This document shows, piece after piece, positions 43,169 through 52,047 of a stretch of DNA of 64,000 nt. The position numbers and the translations under genes are program-made. Position 1 is the first letter of the stretch. Every line of letters starts with the position of its first letter. A model generated the notes under the pieces. The model ran no database searches. It was given only the letters and a program-made list of their open reading frames with translations, and was not told the DNA's origin. Source of the stretch: Brachybacterium paraconglomeratum (GTDB lineage Bacteria > Actinomycetota > Actinomycetes > Actinomycetales > Dermabacteraceae); NCBI RefSeq assembly GCF_003994255.1, contig NZ_ML133862.1, positions 1 through 64,000 of the forward strand. The letters are read 5' to 3'.

Positions 43169-43501
43169 TCAGGAGCCGCTGACCTGCGACTCGGTCGAGG
43201 GCAGGAGGGGCCTGAGGAAGGTGCGCTCATAGCGGCGGACGCATCCCGACTCGTCCCGGATCCGGTCGGCCTCGATGAACTCCGGGTCGACGCCGAACAG
43301 GGTGCGGTACTGCTCGTACGCGGCGAGGCTCGGAAAGCTGAACAGCGCGTACGCGATGTCGCTCGCACCCTCCGCGGGCAGGAAGTAGCCGTGGTGGGTG
43401 CCGCCGTGTCGCTCGACGAGCTCCATCCACCGCGTGGCGAATCGCTCGAAGGCCTCGATCTGCGCGGGGTCGATCTCATAGCGGACGTGGCACGTGATCA
43501 T
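43169..43501 (-). CDS. NIPSNAP family protein
   Basis: A 110-residue protein of the NIPSNAP/dimeric ferredoxin-like fold: MITCHVRYEIDPAQIEAFER, GTHHGYFLPAEGASDIAYAL and FPSLAAYEQYRTLFGVDPE. Bacterial members are small dimeric proteins of unclear role, sometimes near oxidoreductases. The ATG at 43501 is 6 bases from a TAGCGT -10 box, so it is probably leaderless. It is 27 bases downstream of the FAD/F420 fusion gene on the same strand, but with its own promoter inside that gap. Confidence 0.85.
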   Translation of the reverse strand: MITCHVRYEIDPAQIEAFERFATRWMELVERHGGTHHGYFLPAEGASDIAYALFSFPSLAAYEQYRTLFGVDPEFIEADRIRDESGCVRRYERTFLRPLLPSTESQVSGS

Positions 43502-43507
43502 GCCGCG

Positions 43508-43513
43508 ACGCTA
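43508..43513 (-). promoter_or_regulatory. -10 box of leaderless NIPSNAP gene
   Basis: TAGCGT on the minus strand, then CGCGGC, then ATG at 43501. Confidence 0.5.
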
Positions 43514-43528
43514 CCGGCCGACGACCGT

Positions 43529-46156
43529 TCAGGCGGCGCGGACCTGCTCGGCGCGTCGCAGACCGAGCTCCTCGGACGTGCTCCAGCCGCTGAACAGGGC
43601 CTCGCCCGGTTCGAGGTCGCGGCCGGCGGCGAGGGCGCCGAGGTGCACGGGCTCGTAGCCCAGGCGGTGCAGCAGCGTGGTGACGAGCTCTGCGGCCCGG
43701 TCGTCGTCGGCGGCGAGCGCGATCGCCCGACGGGACGGGTCGCCGTGGTCGCGGCCGTGCTCCTCGACGTCGTGGTAGCCGATGTGGTTCAGCGTCTTGA
43801 CGACGTGCGCGCCGGGCAGGCGCGCGGCGAGCAGCTCGCTGGTGGAGAGCTCGCCGGCGTGGTCGCCGAGCTCGGCGCGGGCGGCGTCGACGGCGGTCGC
43901 ATCGGCCTCGCCCCAGGGGTTGGTCGCATCGACCACGACCGCGCCCTGCAGGGCGCCCGCCTCGAGGGACAGCACGACGTGCAACGGCAGGGTCAGGGCG
44001 ATGACGTCGCTGGTCACAGCGAGATCCGGAAGGCCGACGTGCAGAGCACCGGGCAGCTTCGCGGCGAGCGCGGGCGGGGCGGAGCGGCCGGTGACGGCGA
44101 CCTCGAGCCCGCGGCGCAGCGCCGTGCGGGTCAGCGCCGAGCCGATCTTGCCCGGGCCGAGCACGCCGAGCCGCGGGGTGTGCGGGGCGCGGACGGCGAC
44201 AGGGGCGAGCACCGGGGTGCCGCCGTCGGCCTCCCCTCCACCGGGCTCCTCGGCCTCCGGCCGGGGCGCGTGCCCGCGCAGCGCGGTCTCGAGCAGCTCT
44301 CGGGCGAGGGCGTCGTTGCGGCGGTGGCAGGGGGCGTTGGTGTTCGGGCGGGCGAAGGCGGCGATGGGCAGCTCGGAGGTCCAGGGGCCGACGGCCCACA
44401 GCCGCTCGCGCGCCGTGCCGTCGGGGCCGATCACGCGGTGGCGGGCGTCGGTGTCGAGGGCGCCGGGCGAGGCGGCGGACTCCCGCCCGAGGGCTGCGTC
44501 GCCGCCCGTGACCAGGTCGCGCAGCAGCGGGTTGGTCGACTCCTGCAGCGAGGGCTCGGGCAGGAAGGCGTCCACGAGCGCGCCGGCCGCGACCTCGATG
44601 CCGGTGGCGCCGCGGGCGCGGAACCGGCCGCTGACCTCGTCGGCCGTGACTCGCAGGCCCGGTCCGAGGAAGCGGATGATGCCCGCGCGCTCGAGGGCGA
44701 GCAGCTGCTGGAGGCGGTGCGGGGGCGGGCCGGAGTCGACGAAGCTGAACAGCGAATGCCACCAGCGGGGGTAGCCGCTGGCCGCGCCGCCGCGCAGGCG
44801 GGTCGCGGGAAGCTGGTCCACCAGCACGCCGTGCAGCTGCAGCAGCAGCTGGAAGAGGGTGCGGGCGGCGGTGACCTCGTCGCCGATGCGGTCGCGCAGG
44901 TCCGCCTCGATATGGCCGACGACGGCATCGCGCGTGGCCTGTTCCGCGAACTCGGGCAGCGTGGTCGCGCCGAGATCAGAGAGCGGCTCGTCGAGCCAGG
45001 CCAGCGGCTCCTCCCCCTCCTGCGGGAGAGGCGCGCCGGGGACCTGGTGGGCGATCTCGGCGGCGATGAGCGGCAGCACATCGGTGCGGAAGTCGAGCAG
45101 GCCGTTCTCGTCCTCGAGGGCGCGGAGGTTCGCGGGGGTGACGTGCACGAGCTCGCCGAGCCCGGTCGGGGCGCCCTCGTCGCGCACCTTCGAGTGGTAG
45201 GGGACGCCGCGGCGGGAGCCGGCCCAGAGCCGGGGCTCCTCGCCGGAGGGGAGGTAGTCCAGGCGGCCTCGCAGATCGGCGGCCGCGTCCGCTCCCGCGC
45301 TCTCCGCCTCGGAGGCGGGGACGAAGCGGCCGCCGCGCCCCTCGGTCAGCAGCGCCATGAGGTCGATGAACGCGAGTCCCATGCCGCGCACGATCACGTC
45401 CTGCCCGGCGCCGAGCAGCTCGACCTGCGCGTCGGAGGCCTGGGAGGGGCCGAGATAGGTGCCGCCGTGACGGCGGGCGAAGGCGGCGAGCTCGTGGCGG
45501 GCGGCGTTCGGGCGGGAGTCGGTGTGGCCGGCTGCCAGCAGCAGCAGGTCGGCGGGCAGGGGGGCGCGGTCCTCGAGCTCGACGTTCCAGGTCGCGGGAC
45601 CGTCGCCCGCGCGCACTGCCGTCGCGGTGGTGCGGTGCGCGGTCACGGACACCGTGGAGGGCAGCGCCGCGAGCACCTGCCCGAAGAACCACTCGAGGTA
45701 GAGCGCCTGGACGCGCCGGGAGGCGAAGTCCGTCGGCCCGAGCGCGTGGATCTCGGCGAGACGGGTGGTGCCGGCCGTCGGCGCGGCGATCGTGCCGCGG
45801 CGGATCCCGTCAGCCCATTCGGCCAGCGACGGACCGGCGACCACGGGCCCCTCGGCCTCGACGGTCTCATCGGTGAAGATCGAGACGTCCGCGGCGCGGG
45901 AGTTCATCAGCAGCAGGGGGCTCTCCTCGGCCCGCCAGATCCGGCCGGCGCCGGGCATGTGCGGGTCGACGATGTCCACGTGCAGCGGCGCCTGGGCGAG
46001 GCGCTCGGCCGGCCCGGGCACGCCGGCGTTCGCGCCGAGCCGCTCGAGCACGCCGATCGCGCGCGGCCCGCCGCCGACCATCACCAGGCGCGACGGGGCG
46101 CCGCGGCGGGTGTCGTCCGCGCTGGTGGGGGTCGGTGCGCTGTGCCGAGAGTTCAT
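43529..46156 (-). CDS. FAD/NAD(P)-binding protein fused to F420/NADP oxidoreductase domain
   Basis: An 875-residue two-part protein. Residues ~20-620 are an FAD/NAD(P)-binding oxidoreductase (VMVGGGPRAIGVLERLG; GAGRIWRAEESPLLLMNSRA; LLLLAAGHTDSRPNA; VIVRGMGLAFIDLMALL). Residues ~660-875 are an NPD1-type Rossmann domain (LGVLGPGKIGSALTRTALRR; VVVDATNPWGEAD; VVKTLNHIGYHDVEEHG), paralogous to the free-standing protein at 26282-26968. The fusion suggests direct hydride channelling between NAD(P)H, flavin and possibly F420. It may supply reduced flavin to the two monooxygenases encoded across the divergent promoter. ATG 46156 has GGAAGG upstream; an ATG at 46228 is an alternative. Confidence 0.82.
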   Translation of the reverse strand: MNSRHSAPTPTSADDTRRGAPSRLVMVGGGPRAIGVLERLGANAGVPGPAERLAQAPLHVDIVDPHMPGAGRIWRAEESPLLLMNSRAADVSIFTDETVEAEGPVVAGPSLAEWADGIRRGTIAAPTAGTTRLAEIHALGPTDFASRRVQALYLEWFFGQVLAALPSTVSVTAHRTTATAVRAGDGPATWNVELEDRAPLPADLLLLAAGHTDSRPNAARHELAAFARRHGGTYLGPSQASDAQVELLGAGQDVIVRGMGLAFIDLMALLTEGRGGRFVPASEAESAGADAAADLRGRLDYLPSGEEPRLWAGSRRGVPYHSKVRDEGAPTGLGELVHVTPANLRALEDENGLLDFRTDVLPLIAAEIAHQVPGAPLPQEGEEPLAWLDEPLSDLGATTLPEFAEQATRDAVVGHIEADLRDRIGDEVTAARTLFQLLLQLHGVLVDQLPATRLRGGAASGYPRWWHSLFSFVDSGPPPHRLQQLLALERAGIIRFLGPGLRVTADEVSGRFRARGATGIEVAAGALVDAFLPEPSLQESTNPLLRDLVTGGDAALGRESAASPGALDTDARHRVIGPDGTARERLWAVGPWTSELPIAAFARPNTNAPCHRRNDALARELLETALRGHAPRPEAEEPGGGEADGGTPVLAPVAVRAPHTPRLGVLGPGKIGSALTRTALRRGLEVAVTGRSAPPALAAKLPGALHVGLPDLAVTSDVIALTLPLHVVLSLEAGALQGAVVVDATNPWGEADATAVDAARAELGDHAGELSTSELLAARLPGAHVVKTLNHIGYHDVEEHGRDHGDPSRRAIALAADDDRAAELVTTLLHRLGYEPVHLGALAAGRDLEPGEALFSGWSTSEELGLRRAEQVRAA

Positions 46157-46186
46157 GCGTGCGGGTCCCTTCCGAGGCTCCTCTGT

Positions 46187-46215
46187 GTCACAACGTGACG
46201 CGTCATAGTCGTCAC
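46187..46215. promoter_or_regulatory. Cluster of GTCAC half-sites in divergent promoter region
   Basis: GTCAC-AAC-GTGAC (46187-46199) overlaps the perfect palindrome TGACGCGTCA (46196-46205), and a further GTCAC lies at 46211-46215. Four half-sites in 29 bases between two divergent transcripts look like an operator, possibly for the LysR protein encoded at 52048 or a sulfur-type repressor. Confidence 0.45.
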
Positions 46216-46216
46216 C

Positions 46217-46244
46217 TTGCATCTCCATTAGATTCGCTTATAAC
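46217..46244 (+). promoter_or_regulatory. Promoter of the ABC/monooxygenase operon
   Basis: TTGCAT (46217-46222), 16 bases, TATAAC (46239-46244) on the plus strand, about 60 bases before ATG 46304. It directly follows the half-site cluster. Confidence 0.5.
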
Positions 46245-46303
46245 GTCGAGCCTCGCAAGCCTCGACCGGCCTGCGGTTCACGTTCCGTCACGGAAGGCAC
46301 ACC

Positions 46304-47350
46304 ATGACCTCCTCCGTCGTCACCCACGACACAGCCCGCCGCGCCGACGCGCCCGGCGCCGCCTCGGGGACCGACATCATGTCGTGCCCGCCCGAGACAG
46401 GCCCCGAGGATCGTGCGTCGCTCGGCCCGATCAGCGATGAGGAGCTCTCCCGCCTGCGCGTCGTCCCCGCCCGGCACCCGGGCCGGATCGTGCTCGCGGT
46501 GCTGGTGGGCCTGCTCGCGGCCGCAGTGCTGTGGTCCTTCGTGACCAATCCGCGCTGGGAGTGGGGAGTGGTCGCGCAGTGGTTCTTCGCCGAGTCGATC
46601 ATCCGCGGGCTGCTGGAGACGCTGAAGCTCACCGTGCTCGCCGGCGCCGTCGGCTTCGGACTGGGACTCGTCCTCGCCCTGATGCGCCTGTCGAACTCCT
46701 CCCTGATCTCGTCGGTGAGCTGGACGTTCTCCTGGATCTTCCGCTCCACGCCGCTGCTGGTGCAGCTGCTGCTCTGGTACAACCTCGGCTACCTCTACGA
46801 GAGCATCACGCTCGGCATCCCGCTGACCGACGTCACCTTCGTCGACGCCCGCACCAGCGACCTGATGACCCCGATGATCGCCGCGGTCCTCGGGCTCGGC
46901 CTGCACCAGGCCGCCTACGCCGCCGAGCTCATCCGCGGCGGGATCCTGTCGGTGGACCAGGGCCAGATCGAGGCCGCCAGCGCCCTGGGCATCCCCGCCC
47001 GCGACCGCTCGCTGCGGATCGTGCTGCCCCAGGCGATGCGCGCGATCCTCCCCACCGCGTTCAACGAGATCATCGGCCTGGTCAAGGGCACCTCGATCGT
47101 GTACGTCCTCGCGCACGCCGAGCTGTTCTTCACCGTGCAGCTGATCTACGGCCGCACCCAGCAGGTGCTGCCGATGCTGCTGGTCGCGACGGTCTGGTAC
47201 GTCGTGATCACCTCGCTGCTGTCCATCGGGCAGTACTACATCGAGCGCCACTACTCCAAGGGCGCGGTGCGCACCCTGCCGCCCACCCCGCTGCAGCGGC
47301 TCCGCGCCCGCCTCGGCCGCCGCCCCGTCACCGCAGGAGCCGCCGCATGA
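46304..47350 (+). CDS. Amino-acid-type ABC transporter permease
   Basis: A 348-residue permease of the polar amino acid (HisM/GlnP) family. A ~60-residue soluble N-terminal extension precedes helix IVLAVLVGLLAAAVLWSFV. The core begins GLLETLKLTVLAGAVGFGLG and includes the EAA loop EAASALGIPARDRSLRIVLP. Together with the ATPase and lipoprotein genes downstream it forms one importer. GGAAGG precedes ATG 46304. The stop overlaps the ATPase start (ATGA). Substrate is inferred to be an amino-acid-like, perhaps sulfur-containing, compound from the linked monooxygenases. Confidence 0.9.
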   Translation: MTSSVVTHDTARRADAPGAASGTDIMSCPPETGPEDRASLGPISDEELSRLRVVPARHPGRIVLAVLVGLLAAAVLWSFVTNPRWEWGVVAQWFFAESIIRGLLETLKLTVLAGAVGFGLGLVLALMRLSNSSLISSVSWTFSWIFRSTPLLVQLLLWYNLGYLYESITLGIPLTDVTFVDARTSDLMTPMIAAVLGLGLHQAAYAAELIRGGILSVDQGQIEAASALGIPARDRSLRIVLPQAMRAILPTAFNEIIGLVKGTSIVYVLAHAELFFTVQLIYGRTQQVLPMLLVATVWYVVITSLLSIGQYYIERHYSKGAVRTLPPTPLQRLRARLGRRPVTAGAAA

Positions 47351-48273
47351 GCCCGCTGACCTCCCTGCTCCGCCGCCGTTCGGCCGACGGGACGCAGTCG
47401 ACCGCCGACGCCCGTCCGGCCGACGCGACCAGCCCGTCGGCCGCCCTCCCCTCCTCGTCGGCCGACGGTCCGCGCGGCGGCCTCGTCGAGATCCGCGGGG
47501 TGCACAAGTCCTTCGGCGACCTCGAGGTGCTGCGCGGCATCGACCTCACGATCGCACCCGGCGAGGTGACCGCGATCCTGGGCCCCTCGGGCTCCGGCAA
47601 GTCCACCCTGCTGCGCTCGATCAACCATCTCGAGCCCGTCACCAGCGGCCTGATCAGCGTGGACGGCGAGGTGATCGGCTACCGCCGCGACGGCGACCTG
47701 CTGCACGAGCTGCGCGAGCCCGAGGTGCTGCGCCAGCGCACCGCGATCGGGATGGTGTTCCAGTCCTTCAACCTCTTCGCCCACATGACGGCGCTGGAGA
47801 ACATCACTGAGGCGCCCCGTCGGGCGCTCGGCGTGAAGCGCACCGAGGCGGAGGCGCATGCCCGGGAGCTGCTCGCGCTCGTGGGCCTGTCCGAGAAGGC
47901 GGGCGCCTATCCGCGCCAGCTCTCCGGCGGCCAGCAGCAGCGCGTCGCGATCGCCCGCGCGCTCGCCCTGCGCCCGAAGGTGTTGCTGTTCGACGAGCCG
48001 ACCAGCGCCCTGGACCCCGAGCTGGTCGACGAGGTGCTCGCGGTGATCCGTTCACTCGCCAGCGCAGGGACCACGCTCGTGATCGTCACGCACGAGATCT
48101 CCTTCGCCCGCGACGTCGCCGACACCGTGGTGTTCATGGACCAGGGCCGGATCGTCGAACAGGGCCCTCCCGCGCAGGTCATCGACTCCCCCACCCATGA
48201 GCGCACCCGCTCCTTCCTGCAGCGGGTCCGCACCGACTCCCCCACCGCCACCACCTCCGAGGACCCCTCATGA
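47347..48273 (+). CDS. Amino-acid-type ABC transporter ATPase
   Basis: A 308-residue GlnQ-like ATPase. A ~45-residue low-complexity Ala/Ser/Asp extension precedes the core, which has Walker A GPSGSGKSTLLRSIN, Q-loop VFQSFNLFAHM, signature LSGGQQQRVAIARAL, Walker B VLLFDEPTSALDPEL and switch His in VTHEISFA. It drives uptake by the preceding permease. ATG 47347 overlaps the permease stop and its own stop overlaps the lipoprotein start by 4 bases. Confidence 0.92.
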   Translation: MSPLTSLLRRRSADGTQSTADARPADATSPSAALPSSSADGPRGGLVEIRGVHKSFGDLEVLRGIDLTIAPGEVTAILGPSGSGKSTLLRSINHLEPVTSGLISVDGEVIGYRRDGDLLHELREPEVLRQRTAIGMVFQSFNLFAHMTALENITEAPRRALGVKRTEAEAHARELLALVGLSEKAGAYPRQLSGGQQQRVAIARALALRPKVLLFDEPTSALDPELVDEVLAVIRSLASAGTTLVIVTHEISFARDVADTVVFMDQGRIVEQGPPAQVIDSPTHERTRSFLQRVRTDSPTATTSEDPS

Positions 48274-49271
48274 CCCTCCCCCGCCCCGCGCGCCCCACCC
48301 GACGCACTGTCGCCGCAGGCGGCCTGCTGCTGCCGCTCGGCCTGCTCGCCGCCTGCTCTGATCCGGTACCCGCCGCGACCGGCGCGGCCGAGGGCTCCGG
48401 TTCCGACGCTTCCGACGGCGGCGGCTCCGGCCCCGCCATCGACACCTCCGGCACGCAGGAGCTGATCCGCGCCGAGGCCGATGAGCAGGTCGCCGCGCTG
48501 CTGCCGACGGAGATCGCCGAGTCCGGCGTGCTGCGTGTGGGCATCAACGGCACCTCCTCCGCGCCGCTGAGCTTCCTGGCCGACGACAACCAGACCTACA
48601 TCGGCTCCGAGATCGACGTGGCCCGGATCGTCGCCGACAAGCTGGGCCTGGAGTTCGAGCTGAAGCTCACCACCTGGGAGAACTGGCCGCTGAAGCTCGA
48701 GGCCGGGGAGTTCGACGCGGTCCACGCCAACATCGGCATCAACGCCGAGCGCCTGCAGAAGTTCGACTTCGCCTCCTACCGCGCCGCGTACATGTCCTTC
48801 CTGGTCAAGAAGGGGGCCGAGGGCTGGCTCGAGGACGCCGACTCGCTGTCCGGGAAGATCATCGCCGTCGGTGCCGCGACCAACCAGGAGCGGATCCTCA
48901 CCGACTGGAACGCCGAGCTCGAGAAGGCTGGGAAGGCCCCGGCAGAGCTGAAGAACTACTCCACCGAGGCCGACACCCTGCTTGCCCTCGGCTCCGGCCG
49001 CGTGGACGGCTACATCGCCCCCTTCGCCTCGCTGAGCTTCATCGCCTCCCGCCGCGACGACGTCGAGCTGCAGGGCCGGATCAACGCCGGCTGGCCCGAC
49101 GAGACCCTCGTCGCGGGCACCTTCCCGGCCGGCAGCGGCCTCGCCGAGCCCTATGCCGCCGCGCTCAACGCGCTGATCGCCGACGGCACCTACGCGCAGG
49201 TGCTCGAGCGGTGGCAGCTGACCGAGGAAGCCCTCCCCGAATCCCGCGTCCACACCAAGGAGAACCCGTGA
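48270..49271 (+). CDS. ABC transporter substrate-binding lipoprotein
   Basis: A 333-residue extracytoplasmic binding protein. The signal (PTRRTVAAGGLLLPLGLLAAC) has a twin Arg and a lipobox LLAAC, so it is a lipid-anchored protein, possibly Tat-exported. A Gly/Ser-rich linker precedes the SBP_bac_3 domain (SGVLRVGINGTSSAPLSFLA; YIGSEIDVARIVADKLGL; VHANIGINAERLQKFDF). It captures the substrate for the importer. Coupled to the ATPase (ATGA) and to the first monooxygenase (GTGA). Confidence 0.9.
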   Translation: MTLPRPARPTRRTVAAGGLLLPLGLLAACSDPVPAATGAAEGSGSDASDGGGSGPAIDTSGTQELIRAEADEQVAALLPTEIAESGVLRVGINGTSSAPLSFLADDNQTYIGSEIDVARIVADKLGLEFELKLTTWENWPLKLEAGEFDAVHANIGINAERLQKFDFASYRAAYMSFLVKKGAEGWLEDADSLSGKIIAVGAATNQERILTDWNAELEKAGKAPAELKNYSTEADTLLALGSGRVDGYIAPFASLSFIASRRDDVELQGRINAGWPDETLVAGTFPAGSGLAEPYAAALNALIADGTYAQVLERWQLTEEALPESRVHTKENP

Positions 49272-50344
49272 GCACCACCGTCACGCCCGACGAGACCACC
49301 CGCCCGGGCGCCGCGCCCGGCACCGATTCGTCGGCCGGCCCCGCCGCCGAGGGAGGCGCGGGCACCCTGCCCGTCCTCGCCGTCGACCTGGTCACCGCCC
49401 CGTCGCTGCTGGAGGGCCTCGCCCCGCTCGCCCGCGGCCTCGAGGACGCCGGGATCGGCGCGCTGACCCTGAGCGACGGCGGCCTGCACCCGATCCACGT
49501 CGCCGCGCACCTCGCACCCCTGACCCGCGGGATCGGCCTGCTGCCCCGCACCGACGCGATCTATGTCGAGCCGTTCCACCTGGCCACGCAGCTGATGAGC
49601 CTGGACCACATCAGCCACGGCCGGGCCGGCTGGCTGCTGCAGGCCGAGACCGACCCGTCGGCCGCCGAGGCGGTGGGCCGCGAGGTGCTGGGCCTGGAGG
49701 CGACCGCCCGCGAGGCCGCCGACGTGCTCGAGGCCGCCCGCACGATCTGGGGCACCTGGGCGCCGGACGCCGTGGTGCGCGACACCGAGCGCGGCGTGTA
49801 CGTCGACGCCTCGCGCCTGCAGTACGCCGATGTCGAGGCGGAGACCTTCAGCGTGCGCGGCCCGGCGATCACGCCCCGCTCCCCGCAGGGCCTGCTGCCC
49901 GTCCTCGTCGCCGACACCGATAGCGCGGCCGCCGGCGAGCGCGTGAGGGGCGAGCTGGCCGACGGGCGGGTGCTGGACCTCGACGTCTCCGGTGGGGCCC
50001 GTGCCGAGGAGCTCGCCGCGAAGATCGCCGCGGCCCTCGAGCAGGCCGGGGCCGGCCCGTCGGTCGATGCCGAGCAGGTGCGGCTCGTGCGCCTGGTGGG
50101 CCTGGACCTCGAGGCCGACCCGCTGGGCACCGTGCGCCAGCTGGCGGACGAGCTCCGCTCCCGCGGCCTGATCGCCCCCGCCCCGGCCGCGTCGGACGCA
50201 TCGGACGCGGCCTCGGCCTCGGCCTCGGTGCCTGCGTCGGGCCGCACCCTCCGCGACCTGCTCGGCCTGCCCGAGACCCCCTTCCGCCTCGATCCCTCCC
50301 GGCGCGCCGACCGCGCCCGCCTCACCTCCGAGGAGAACGCATGA
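49268..50344 (+). CDS. LLM-class flavin-dependent oxidoreductase (luciferase-like)
   Basis: A 358-residue bacterial-luciferase-like monooxygenase. After a low-complexity start the core reads LEGLAPLARGLEDAGIGALT, RGIGLLPRTDAIYVEPFHLA and QLMSLDHISHGRAGWLLQAE, the family block near the flavin. Such enzymes use reduced FMN and oxygen. The C-terminal part contains an Ala/Ser-rich stretch (ASDASDAASASASV). GTG 49268 overlaps the lipoprotein stop; AAGGAG is just upstream. It probably oxidises the compound imported by the ABC system together with the next gene product. Confidence 0.85.
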   Translation: MSTTVTPDETTRPGAAPGTDSSAGPAAEGGAGTLPVLAVDLVTAPSLLEGLAPLARGLEDAGIGALTLSDGGLHPIHVAAHLAPLTRGIGLLPRTDAIYVEPFHLATQLMSLDHISHGRAGWLLQAETDPSAAEAVGREVLGLEATAREAADVLEAARTIWGTWAPDAVVRDTERGVYVDASRLQYADVEAETFSVRGPAITPRSPQGLLPVLVADTDSAAAGERVRGELADGRVLDLDVSGGARAEELAAKIAAALEQAGAGPSVDAEQVRLVRLVGLDLEADPLGTVRQLADELRSRGLIAPAPAASDASDAASASASVPASGRTLRDLLGLPETPFRLDPSRRADRARLTSEENA

Positions 50345-51714
50345 GCACCGCCACCACCCCGCTGTCCGACGCGCCGCTGTCCGAGGAGGCCGCCGCGCTC
50401 GCGACCGGCCCCGCCGAGCACCCGCTCCACCCCGAGCACACCCCCACCGGGCAGCTCTCCTTCGGCGCCTTCTTCCAGGGCGTGAACTCCTCGACGATCT
50501 GGCGCCTGCCCGAGAGCGGCGACCAGGTCGCATGGGAGTCCTTCGAGTCGCTGGTCCGCACCGCCGAGCGCGGGAAGTTCGCGGCGTTCTTCCTCGGCGA
50601 GGGCCTGCGGCTGCGCGAGCACCGCAGCGTCCCCTTCGAGCTCGACGTCGCCGGTCGTCCCGACGCCCAGACGCTGCTCGCGGCGCTGGCCGGCGTGACC
50701 GAGAAGATCGGCCTGGTCGCCACGCAGAACACCACCTTCAACGACCCGGTCGACCTCGCGCGGCGCCTGCAGACCCTCGACCTGCTCTCCGGCGGCCGCG
50801 CCGGCTGGAACATCGTCACCACCGACAACACCTGGACCGGCGAGAACTTCCGCCGCGGCGGCTACCTCGACCACGCCGACCGCTACATCCACGCCGAGGC
50901 ATTCCTGCAGGTCGCCGAGCAGTACTGGGCCGGCCAGAAGATCTCGCACGACGGCGCCCACTACACGGTGCGCGCCCAGGGCGACCTGCCCCGCTCCGCG
51001 CAGGGCCGGCCCGTCCTCTTCCAGGCCGGCGCCTCCCCCGCCGGTCAGGACTTCGCCGCCCGCACGGCCGACGTCATCTTCTCCCCGCACGGCTCCCTCG
51101 CCGCGGCCGTCGAGTTCCGTCGCAGCATCGTCGAGCGCACCGTCGCCGCGGGCCGCGACGCCGGCGCCGTGAAGATCCTCCCGGGCGCCGAGATCATCCT
51201 CGCCCCCACCGAGGCGGAGGCCGACGAGAAGGTGCGCTGGGTGCGCGACCACCAGATCGGTCCCGAGCAGGCCATCGCCCTGCTCGAGCAGTACTGGGGC
51301 CGCGACCTCTCCGAGTTCGACCCCGAGGGGCCGCTGCCGGACGTGCCGCCGGAGGTCGTCGAGTCCGGCGTGACCCGCGGCGCCGGCTTCCAGTTCGAGA
51401 AGGCAGAGCAGCTCACCCGCCAGTGGCGCGAGGAGGCGGCCGAGAAGGGCCAGAACATCCTCGAGTTCGCCCGGGAGAAGTCCGGGGCGCGCCGCGGCGA
51501 GTTCACCGGCAGCTACGACGACGTCGCGGACCGGCTGACGGAGTTCGCACGGCTCGGAGCGATCGACGGCCTGAACATCACGCCGTGGCTGATCCCCTCG
51601 GGGCTCGACGACATCGTCGACCACCTCATCCCGCGCCTGCAGGAGCGGGGCGTCTACCCGGCCGAATACGCCGGCAGCACCCTGCGCGAGAACCTGGGCC
51701 TCTCGCGGCTGTGA
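50341..51714 (+). CDS. NtaA/DmoA family FMN-dependent monooxygenase
   Basis: A 457-residue LLM monooxygenase of the NtaA/SnaA/DmoA group. Motifs are LSFGAFFQGVNSSTIWRLPE, FESLVRTAERGKFAAFFLGE, TTFNDPVDLARRLQTLDLLS, GRAGWNIVTTDN and RPVLFQAGASPAGQDFAA. Family members cleave nitrilotriacetate, dimethyl sulfide or S-(2-succino)cysteine-type compounds with FMNH2 and oxygen. Linked ABC genes resemble those of the Bacillus yxe operon, so an organosulfur amino-acid derivative is a plausible substrate. It is the last gene of the operon (ATGA overlap); a palindrome follows 77 bases later. Confidence 0.88.
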   Translation: MSTATTPLSDAPLSEEAAALATGPAEHPLHPEHTPTGQLSFGAFFQGVNSSTIWRLPESGDQVAWESFESLVRTAERGKFAAFFLGEGLRLREHRSVPFELDVAGRPDAQTLLAALAGVTEKIGLVATQNTTFNDPVDLARRLQTLDLLSGGRAGWNIVTTDNTWTGENFRRGGYLDHADRYIHAEAFLQVAEQYWAGQKISHDGAHYTVRAQGDLPRSAQGRPVLFQAGASPAGQDFAARTADVIFSPHGSLAAAVEFRRSIVERTVAAGRDAGAVKILPGAEIILAPTEAEADEKVRWVRDHQIGPEQAIALLEQYWGRDLSEFDPEGPLPDVPPEVVESGVTRGAGFQFEKAEQLTRQWREEAAEKGQNILEFAREKSGARRGEFTGSYDDVADRLTEFARLGAIDGLNITPWLIPSGLDDIVDHLIPRLQERGVYPAEYAGSTLRENLGLSRL

Positions 51715-51790
51715 CCCGGTGAACGGGGCGGGGCGGGGGCGGCGCAGCCGATCACGGCCCTCCCCCGCCCGGACGCCGCGTGCGCTCACC

Positions 51791-51846
51791 TTTTGCTGGC
51801 GCCACGACTCATCCGGCCCACCGCATGAGTCCTGGCGGCAGCAAAA
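51791..51846. repeat. 56-base palindrome, 22-12-22 plan, copy 1
   Basis: Arms 51791-51812 (TTTTGCTGGCGCCACGACTC...) and 51825-51846 pair with two mismatches around a 12-base loop. A diverged copy with the same arm and loop lengths is at 57383-57438. Here it could terminate the monooxygenase operon. The gap 51715-52047 otherwise holds only the LysR promoter region. Confidence 0.7.
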
Positions 51847-52011
51847 CCTGCCGCGCTTCGGCCGATCCAGGCCCAGCACGGCGCTGGGTTCATCGTCTCG
51901 CCGCACTGCCGGAGAGGTCCGACGGGGCCGACGGGCCGGCCGCCTCCTGACGGTCCGGACGGGCATGACCCCGCCCTCCCGAACCGCCCAGAACGCCGTC
52001 GGCGAAGTCAT

Positions 52012-52040
52012 AAGCCAGGCTTGCCACCGGCGGATACCAT
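52012..52040 (+). promoter_or_regulatory. LysR gene promoter with AAGCC-A-GGCTT palindrome
   Basis: A perfect 11-base palindrome (52012-52022) precedes TACCAT (52035-52040), which is 7 bases before ATG 52048. The palindrome could be the autoregulatory site of the LysR protein; the start looks leaderless. Confidence 0.45.
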
Positions 52041-52047
52041 GGCAGGC

